Assembly (NCBI RefSeq): GCF_014193655.1
Contig: NZ_JACHZQ010000001.1
Span: forward strand, 310,001 to 374,000
DNA length: 64,000 bases
Source of the DNA: Rhizobium sp. BK313
GTDB taxonomy: Bacteria; Pseudomonadota; Alphaproteobacteria; Rhizobiales; Rhizobiaceae
Direction of reading: 5' to 3'
Shown: positions 58,706 to 64,000 of the stretch, piece by piece
Layout of the letters: each line of letters starts with the position of its first letter
Position numbering within the stretch: the stretch's first letter is position 1
Notes under the pieces: model-generated
Told to the model about the DNA's origin: nothing
Databases searched by the model: none
What the model saw: the letters and a program-made list of their open reading frames with translations, nothing else
Position numbers and translations under genes: made by a program

Positions 58706-58748
58706 TGATTCCGAAGTAGCGAACAAAGCGTTGATTTCGGATTCGAAT
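58706..58748 (+). repeat. Direct repeat flanking the acetyltransferase gene, copy B
   Basis: TGATTCCG, a variable stretch, then GTTGATTTCGGATTCGAATT. It is the partner of 58097-58138. It may be a dispersed intergenic element of the genome or a trace of insertion of the acetyltransferase gene. Confidence 0.45.
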
Positions 58749-58854
58749 TAGAGGTCGCTATCAACTTCCTCGAACAAACCGTTCGACAATTCATATTTGC
58801 GATTTCCGCCTTGTCTTCTTATTTCGTCCGTCAACAACGGATGGATTTTTAATC

Positions 58855-59916
58855 ATGGAACTTGGCCTCTATACGTTCGCGGACGTCGATCCCGATCCCG
58901 CTCTCAACAAGGGCGCGGAAGCAGCGCGCCGCCTGAGGAATTTGATCGAGGAGGTTGAGCTGGCCGATCAGGTCGGCCTCGATGTTTTCGGGCTCGGCGA
59001 GCATCATCGGCCGGATTATGCGGCGTCGGCCCCGGCTGTCGCGCTCGCAGCGGCTGCGGCAAAGACGAAGACCATCCGACTGACTAGCGCTGTGACAGTG
59101 CTGAGCTCGGACGATCCGGTGCGCGTCTTCCAGCAGTTCGCGACGCTCGACCTCATTTCAAACGGTCGCGCCGAGATCATGGCGGGACGGGGTTCCTTCA
59201 TCGAGTCCTTCCCGCTCTTCGGTTATAATCTCGAAGATTACGACCAGCTTTTCGAGGAAAAGCTCGACCTGCTTTTGGCGATCCGCGACAGCGAGCACGT
59301 AAATTGGACGGGCGAACTCCGCGCGCCGATCCATGGGCGAGGTGTCTACCCTCGACCGCTGCAGGATCCATTGCCGATCTGGGTCGCGGTCGGCGGCACG
59401 CCGCAATCGGTGGCGCGTGCAGGTGCGCTCGGCCTGCCGATGGCGCTCGCCATCATTGGCGGCGAGCCGCGCCGGTTTGCCCCGCTTGTCGATCTCTATC
59501 GCGAGGCCGCCCGCCGCGCTGGTCAAGATCAGGCCAAGCTGAAAACCAGTATCAACGTCCACGGTTTCGTCGCCGATACGACAGAGGCGGCCGCTGATCA
59601 GTTCTACGGGCCGCAGGCCGAGGTGATGAACCGCATCGGCCGCGAGCGCGGCTGGGGGCCGACGACCCCTGCGCATTTCGAACAATCGCGCGGGCCGCAT
59701 GGCGCGCTCTTCGTCGGCGATCCCGAAGTGGTGGCGGAGAAGATCGTCGCTCATCACAAACTGTTTAGGAATGACCGCTTCCTGCTGCAAATGGCGATCG
59801 GCACAATGCCGCATGAGCAGATCATGCGCGGCATCGAGCTCTATGGTACGAAAGTCGCGCCGCTTGTCAGAAAGGCATTGACTGAACAAAGCGAAGAGGC
59901 GAAAGCGACGGCTTGA
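58855..59916 (+). CDS. LLM-class flavin-dependent monooxygenase
   Basis: This 353-aa luciferase-like protein opens [19 protein letters not shown] and has the [19 protein letters not shown] and [19 protein letters not shown] barrel segments. [34 protein letters not shown] follows, then [17 protein letters not shown]. Such enzymes use reduced flavin and oxygen to oxidise organic substrates. No partner flavin reductase is adjacent and no substrate can be named. The start lacks a strong ribosome-binding site but matches the family N-terminus. It precedes the aminopeptidase gene by 40 bases on the same strand. Confidence 0.88.
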   Translation: MELGLYTFADVDPDPALNKGAEAARRLRNLIEEVELADQVGLDVFGLGEHHRPDYAASAPAVALAAAAAKTKTIRLTSAVTVLSSDDPVRVFQQFATLDLISNGRAEIMAGRGSFIESFPLFGYNLEDYDQLFEEKLDLLLAIRDSEHVNWTGELRAPIHGRGVYPRPLQDPLPIWVAVGGTPQSVARAGALGLPMALAIIGGEPRRFAPLVDLYREAARRAGQDQAKLKTSINVHGFVADTTEAAADQFYGPQAEVMNRIGRERGWGPTTPAHFEQSRGPHGALFVGDPEVVAEKIVAHHKLFRNDRFLLQMAIGTMPHEQIMRGIELYGTKVAPLVRKALTEQSEEAKATA

Positions 59917-59956
59917 GCCTCTGCCTCAGGAGGCGCATGCCAGCCGGAAGCCGTGG

Positions 59957-60709
59957 ATGATCATCTCGAACGACGACGAACTGACCAAGCTGAAGGAGAT
60001 AGGCCGCATCTGCGCCAATGCGCTGCAGGCGATGGCGGCTGCTTTGGAGCCTGGCATCACCACATTGGAGCTCGACGCCATCGGCCGAAAGGTGCTGGAA
60101 GACTCCGGCGCGCGTTCCGCACCGGAATTTGTCTATAAGTTTCCTGGCGCCACCTGCATCAGCGTCAATGAGGAAGTGGCGCATGGCATTCCCGGCCCGC
60201 GGGTGATTCAGGCCGGCGATCTCGTCAATCTCGATGTTTCCGCCGAGAAGGATGGCTTCTTTTCCGACACCGGGTCGTCCTTCGCGGTGCCGCCGGTCAA
60301 GCCGAAGGTCGAGCGTCTTTGCCGCGACGGTAAGAGGGCTCTATGGGTCGGGCTGAACCAGGTGCGCAGCGGCGCGCCTTTCTCGAAGATCGGCCACGCT
60401 GTCGGTGCCTTTGCCCAGAAGAATCGCTATACCCTGATCGCCAATCTCGCCAGCCACGGCATCGGCCGTTCGCTGCATGAGGAGCCGGCGGAGGTGTCGA
60501 CCTGGGCCGATCCCGATGAAACCCGTATCATGCAGGACGGCCTGGTTTTCACCGTAGAGCCGTTTCTGTCGCTCGGTGCCACCTGGGCGGAGGGCGGCGA
60601 CGATGCCTGGACGCTCTATGCTGATCCACGCGCGGCCACGGTTCAGTTCGAGCATACCGTTGTCGCCACCCGCAACGGGCCGATGATCCTGACCCTAGCG
60701 GACAACTGA
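59957..60709 (+). CDS. map: Methionine aminopeptidase, type I (probable second copy)
   Basis: This 250-aa metallopeptidase removes the initiator methionine. The five metal ligands are recognisable: Asp in LVNLDVSAEKDG, Asp in FFSDTGSS, His in SHGIGRSLHEEP, Glu in FTVEPFLS, and Glu in VQFEHTVVA. GGAAG lies before the ATG. Differences from the usual enzyme are LASHGIGRSLHE in place of GHGIGRGFHE and an added WAEGGDDAW insertion before the last strand. This is the pattern of accessory MetAPs rather than the housekeeping one, which would explain its position away from ribosomal or sfsA genes. Confidence 0.87.
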   Translation: MIISNDDELTKLKEIGRICANALQAMAAALEPGITTLELDAIGRKVLEDSGARSAPEFVYKFPGATCISVNEEVAHGIPGPRVIQAGDLVNLDVSAEKDGFFSDTGSSFAVPPVKPKVERLCRDGKRALWVGLNQVRSGAPFSKIGHAVGAFAQKNRYTLIANLASHGIGRSLHEEPAEVSTWADPDETRIMQDGLVFTVEPFLSLGATWAEGGDDAWTLYADPRAATVQFEHTVVATRNGPMILTLADN

Positions 60710-60720
60710 GCGGCAGGATC

Positions 60721-61404
60721 TCAGTCTTCCGCCTTCGTCTCAGCACGGATGATATCCGCGGCGGCGCGTTCGAGAATCGCCGCGATGCGTGCACCTTCGG
60801 CCTTGCTCCATGGATATTTCGAGCGCAGCGCCGTGTGCAGAAGGTGGCGAGCGCGGTGAACATCGCCGGCATCGCGGCCGAATGGGCCGTCACGGCCTTC
60901 ATCGTCGCCAGTGTTTTCGCCGTCAAAAGCCCGTTTGACATGCGCCATTCTTTCGCCGATGGCAGCCAGCTTGGCGAGCGTCGCCTCGACCAGCTCGCGG
61001 TTCTCTTCGACCCGCTTCTGGCCGCTCTCGGTGATGCGGTAGAGCTTCTTCGTGCCGCTGGCTTCGACTTCGGCTAGGCCGGTTTCTTCCAGATAGGTGA
61101 GGGCGGGGTAGATGACGCCCGGGCTCGGCACGTAAAAGCCGCCGGATCGCTCTTCCAGTGTCTTGATCAGTTCATAACCATGCCGGGGCTGCTCGGAAAG
61201 CAGGGCGAGGATGATGAGCTGCAGATCGGCGGCGTCGAATTTCCGGCCGGTACGAAACCCGCCGCCGAACATGCCGCCCTTGAAGCCTCTCATGAAGTCT
61301 CTCCTGTGCCGCCCGTGTGAATCACGGCTTTCGCCATGTCGTAGGATATATGCCTCGACGGTGTCAAAGCTATCGCCGAACATGCGATCTCTAAAGCCTC
61401 TCAT
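60721..61404 (-). CDS. PadR-family regulator with duplicated N-terminus
   Basis: This 227-aa PadR regulator has the winged helix at about residues 60-130: ADLQLIILALLSEQPRHGYELIKTLEE, then SGGFYVPSPGVIYPALTYLEETGL and the KKLYRITESGQKRVEE wing. A helical C-terminal dimerisation region follows. AAAGGAGA precedes the ATG at 61404. A second in-frame ATG at 61293, with its own GGAGAG, begins a second copy of the same MRGF...MFG segment, 111 bases (37 codons) later. The first 37 residues are therefore the product of a tandem duplication of promoter, ribosome-binding site and start. Expression from either start is possible. It should autoregulate and control nearby genes, perhaps the bacA-like gene. 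Confidence 0.85.
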   Translation of the reverse strand: MRGFRDRMFGDSFDTVEAYILRHGESRDSHGRHRRDFMRGFKGGMFGGGFRTGRKFDAADLQLIILALLSEQPRHGYELIKTLEERSGGFYVPSPGVIYPALTYLEETGLAEVEASGTKKLYRITESGQKRVEENRELVEATLAKLAAIGERMAHVKRAFDGENTGDDEGRDGPFGRDAGDVHRARHLLHTALRSKYPWSKAEGARIAAILERAAADIIRAETKAED

Positions 61405-61470
61405 AGCGTGTCTCCTTTGATGATGAGGATTTATATCGTTAGTCATGTCGTAAGATATATATCGTAAGAT
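61264..61470. repeat. Tandem duplication of the padR start and operator region
   Basis: Two copies of about 111 bases. Copy 1 carries GCCGAACATG (61264), AAGCCTCTCATGAAG (start at 61293) and CATGTCGTAGGATATAT (61335). Copy 2 carries GCCGAACATG (61375), AAGCCTCTCATAGCG (start at 61404) and CATGTCGTAAGATATAT (61444). The copies have diverged moderately. The CATGTCGTARGATATAT segment, with further CGTAAGATA copies, is the likely operator. Confidence 0.75.
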
Positions 61471-61713
61471 AGCGTCATGCAAGAGGGCGTCGAATTTTTG
61501 CTGTGTGGGGGTGCCGATTGCGGAGCGGCGACGGGTTCGACTTCCTAAAACGGGAAACCGGCGCTGAACAATCGCATCACGATCATGGGATAAGCGATTA
61601 CATCTATGTAAGAATACGAGTAGGCCGGTTGCCGCCTCTACCGAACTGCCTTAGGTTCGCCGCGAATAAACGTCATTGCGGTCACTGGACCCAATCAAGA
61701 AAGCTTGCCTCTC

Positions 61714-62979
61714 GTGTTTCACTCTTTCTTCCCTCAGCCGAAGCTGTTCTTCACCTCTATGGTGGTCTGGGCGATTTTATGTATAGCGGTCTGGTATGCG
61801 TCTCTTTCCGATTTGGGGACGCATCTGGGCTTCGTCATGCCAGCAGAAGGGCAGGAGCCCTATGATCTCAGTTATTTCCTGCTGTGGGGGAATCTCTGGT
61901 TCTACGGGTTTTTCTTTTTATGCACGGTGATCTTCTGTGGCGCATGGCACATCAAAGCCTGGGATCATCCTTGGAAGCTCTGGTCGATCTGGGGCTCGGC
62001 ATTGATTATTCTGGTCACCTATTTTGGTGTCCAAGTGTCTGTGGTCGTCAACAACTTCCGCCGTCCTTTCGGTGACCTATTGCAGGCTGCGCTCACGAAG
62101 CAGCCTGGGGTGACCGTGGAGAGTTTCTACACGTTGATGATTATCTTTGCGCAGATCGCTTTCCTCAGCATGTTTGTCTCTATCCTGACGGACTTCTACA
62201 CCAGCCATTATATCTTCCGCTGGCGCACCGCGATGAACAGCTTCTACATGTCGAAGTGGGAAAAGCTGCGCCACATCGAAGGCGCTTCGCAGCGCGTGCA
62301 GGAAGATACGATGCGCTTTTCGAGCACGCTGGAAGGATTGGGTATCAGCCTGATCAATTCGGTGATGACGCTGATCGTGTTTCTGCCGATTCTGCTTGCG
62401 CTCTCGAGCTATGTCACCGAGCTGCCGATTATCGGCAAGATTTCCCACTCGCTCTTCTGGCTGGCGCTTTTCTGGTCGGTTTTTGGCACGGTGCTGCTGG
62501 CGGTTGCCGGCATCAAGCTGCCCGGCCTGAATTTCAAGAACCAGCGTGTGGAGGCGGCCTACCGCAAGGAGCTCGTTTACGGCGAAGATAATGCCGACCG
62601 CGCGCAGCCGGCGACCGTCGGGGAGCTCTTCGCAAATGTGAGGCGCAACTACTTCCGCATCTATTTCCACTATGTCTATTTCAACGTCGCCCGCTATTTC
62701 TATCTGCAGGCAGACTCGATGTTCGTGTTGTTCATGCTGGTTCCGACTTTTGTCGCAGGTGCAATCACCTACGGCATATACCAGCAGATCGCGACGGCCT
62801 TCGGCCAGGTCAGCAATTCGTTCCAGTATCTCGTCAATTCCTGGACGACGATCATCGAGCTATTGTCGATCCACAAGCGCCTCAAGGCCTTCGAAGCGGC
62901 AATCGATGATGAGCCGCTGCCGAAAATCGACCAGACTTATCTCGAGCGTGAGACTGGCGTCGTACATGTTGATGGGTGA
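61714..62979 (+). CDS. bacA: BacA/SbmA-family peptide transporter
   Basis: This 421-aa inner-membrane protein is a BacA/SbmA transporter, which imports proline-rich and nodule-specific antimicrobial peptides by proton force and is required by rhizobia inside legume nodules. It opens FHSFFPQPKLFF and has seven or so hydrophobic helices. The most conserved stretch is SHYIFRWRTAMNSFYM, then KLRHIEGASQRVQEDTMRFSSTLE, KLPGLNFKNQRVEAAYRKELVYGE and FQYLVNSWTTIIELLSI. The start is taken as GTG at 61714, giving the family N-terminus; TTG at 61705 is an alternative and both have weak sites. It may be a paralogue of a main bacA elsewhere. Confidence 0.9.
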   Translation: MFHSFFPQPKLFFTSMVVWAILCIAVWYASLSDLGTHLGFVMPAEGQEPYDLSYFLLWGNLWFYGFFFLCTVIFCGAWHIKAWDHPWKLWSIWGSALIILVTYFGVQVSVVVNNFRRPFGDLLQAALTKQPGVTVESFYTLMIIFAQIAFLSMFVSILTDFYTSHYIFRWRTAMNSFYMSKWEKLRHIEGASQRVQEDTMRFSSTLEGLGISLINSVMTLIVFLPILLALSSYVTELPIIGKISHSLFWLALFWSVFGTVLLAVAGIKLPGLNFKNQRVEAAYRKELVYGEDNADRAQPATVGELFANVRRNYFRIYFHYVYFNVARYFYLQADSMFVLFMLVPTFVAGAITYGIYQQIATAFGQVSNSFQYLVNSWTTIIELLSIHKRLKAFEAAIDDEPLPKIDQTYLERETGVVHVDG

Positions 62980-63097
62980 GGGTGAGGAGCGGTCGGGCAG
63001 AGCCCGGACGAACACCCTGGGTACCAGCGAAGGGCTGGCTGGCGCCTCAAACGCAGGTCCAGCTAGCTCGGGAAAGGCGGGGCGGTGACCACTTCGC

Positions 63098-64000
63098 CTA
63101 CCCCTGTTGCCCCTTACCCCGCGCCGCAATCAGCGGGATCGCCTGGGAATAGCTGACGCAGGCGACGCCGTCCTTGTGGCAGACGTCGCTGACGAAGCGG
63201 TCTAGGGCCCGCCAATAGGCGCCGTCGTTCATTTCGACGAAATGGAAGCCGAGCTGCAGCGGGATGCGGTCGCCGTCATATTGTTTGGCGAAGGCGGCTT
63301 CGAAAGCATCGAAGGTCCGGTCTTCGAAGGACTTGCTGTCCGCTTTGTCTTCGACGCCCTTGGAATGGTGGACATAGAAATTATAGTCCATGCCGATCAC
63401 CAGATGGTGGTCGGGGCCTTCGGGAATCAGCGGCAGGCCGAAGCGGTAGATGCCGTCGACCACCTGCGGCAACATCGGCCCCTTGGTCACCAGACTGGCG
63501 TCGTATTGGAAACCCATGGCTTTTTCGGCCGGTACCAGGCCGTCGCTGGTGGAAAGATACGGCGCGCGGAAGCCTTTGACATCTTTTGTCGCAAACTCCT
63601 GCCAGCCCTGGGGCTCCTTGTCCGCTTCGCCGACATTCTTCCAGGCGTCGCGCAGCGCAATGCGTGCGTTCATGAATTCCTGTTGCCAGTCCGCCGATGT
63701 CCACTTCTTGCCGTCGAAATGGCCGCAGGCGTGGCTGGAAATATCATGGCCTTCGAGATGCGCGCCCCAGATATTGGCGACGCGGGTGCGCACGTCGTCC
63801 TCGCTCTTGGCGAAACCGACATTCGATTTGCCGGCCCTCTGTCCCGGAGCCTGATAGGCCTTGGCCTGATCATGATTCATCAGGAAGGTGCAGGACAGGA
63901 AATAGGTGAAATGCGCGCCATTGCGCGAAGCGATCTCGCGGCTCTTCGTCCACAGTGCATTGTCATGCGCGCCGTCGAAGGAGATCATCACAAGCTGCTT
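63098..64000 (-). CDS. Polysaccharide deacetylase family protein, N-terminus outside window
   Basis: This is the C-terminal 300 or so residues of a protein whose frame stays open to the right edge (KQLVMISFDGAHDNALW at the edge), so the start, probably with a signal peptide, is not visible. The NodB-fold blocks are recognisable: ISFDGAHD, HDISSHACGHFDG with the metal His pair, FRAPYLSTSDGL, and a late LQLGFHFVEMNDGAYW. The family removes acetyl groups from cell-wall or surface polysaccharides, or acts on other C-N bonds. The final GKGQQG tail is polar. It is convergent with the bacA-like gene. Confidence 0.82.
   Translation of the reverse strand, partial: KQLVMISFDGAHDNALWTKSREIASRNGAHFTYFLSCTFLMNHDQAKAYQAPGQRAGKSNVGFAKSEDDVRTRVANIWGAHLEGHDISSHACGHFDGKKWTSADWQQEFMNARIALRDAWKNVGEADKEPQGWQEFATKDVKGFRAPYLSTSDGLVPAEKAMGFQYDASLVTKGPMLPQVVDGIYRFGLPLIPEGPDHHLVIGMDYNFYVHHSKGVEDKADSKSFEDRTFDAFEAAFAKQYDGDRIPLQLGFHFVEMNDGAYWRALDRFVSDVCHKDGVACVSYSQAIPLIAARGKGQQG

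Noticed and set aside
62994-63006. CGGGC-AGA-GCCCG after the bacA-like gene as a terminator
   Set aside because: The stem is short and there is no T-run, so it was left out.
1-64000. tRNA, rRNA, CRISPR, insertion sequence or prophage signals
   Set aside because: None was seen on reading both strands: no tRNA-like cloverleaf, no spaced repeats, no transposase or phage protein. A covariance-model scan would be needed to exclude small RNAs.

Overview
The window reads as chromosomal DNA of a Rhizobiaceae bacterium, most likely a Rhizobium species close to R. leguminosarum or R. etli. The evidence is the divergent gbpR/chvE pair with ggu transport genes, an L-arabonate dehydratase carrying the residues known from the R. 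leguminosarum enzyme, a bdhA gene upstream of xanthine dehydrogenase genes as in Sinorhizobium meliloti, a membrane-bound PuuD urate oxidase, and a BacA/SbmA homologue. Coding density is high and GC content is high. I see no rRNA, tRNA, CRISPR array, insertion sequence or prophage.

Layout. 1-3.1 kb: part of a xylose ABC transporter (xylH fragment, xylF) with a divergent ROK repressor and a palindromic operator. 3.1-7.7 kb: a ClpP paralogue, an ArsR/SRPBCC pair, inositol dehydrogenase idhA with an IolR-type box, two small unknowns, and gbpR. 8-16.4 kb: the chvE-gguA-gguB-gguC operon, continued by a semialdehyde dehydrogenase and L-arabonate dehydratase and closed by a terminator. Together these import aldoses and run the non-phosphorylative L-arabinose route to 2-oxoglutarate. 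16.5-25 kb: a cupin, a LysR/MFS efflux pair, a three-gene transglutaminase/alpha-E/ATP-grasp cluster, and two convergent EamA exporters. 25.4-34.9 kb: a DEAD-box helicase with a long basic tail, a small secreted protein, an MttB-family methyltransferase, a hybrid histidine kinase with tandem receivers, and a divergent MnmD/FAD-oxidoreductase pair.

34.9-51.2 kb is a purine catabolic island. It holds guanine deaminase, xanthine dehydrogenase (xdhABC), urate oxidase (puuD), HIU hydrolase, OHCU decarboxylase, PuuE allantoinase, allantoicase and ureidoglycolate lyase, so guanine or xanthine could be degraded to glyoxylate and urea. Embedded in it are a 2H-phosphoesterase-fold protein and a HepT-fold protein that have both lost their catalytic motifs, a metallophosphoesterase, an FMN alpha-hydroxy-acid dehydrogenase, a LysR regulator and a small secreted protein. 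bdhA heads the xdh genes.

51.4-64 kb: glpK, a glycosyltransferase-like unknown, OsmC, an LD-carboxypeptidase, an ECF42-type sigma factor with its DGPF partner, SRPBCC and DoxX proteins, a GNAT acetyltransferase whose start lies in a hairpin, a luciferase-like monooxygenase, a second-type methionine aminopeptidase, a PadR regulator with a duplicated promoter/start segment, a BacA-like transporter, and the end of a polysaccharide deacetylase that runs off the window.

All functions are read from sequence features and remembered family knowledge. No search was run.
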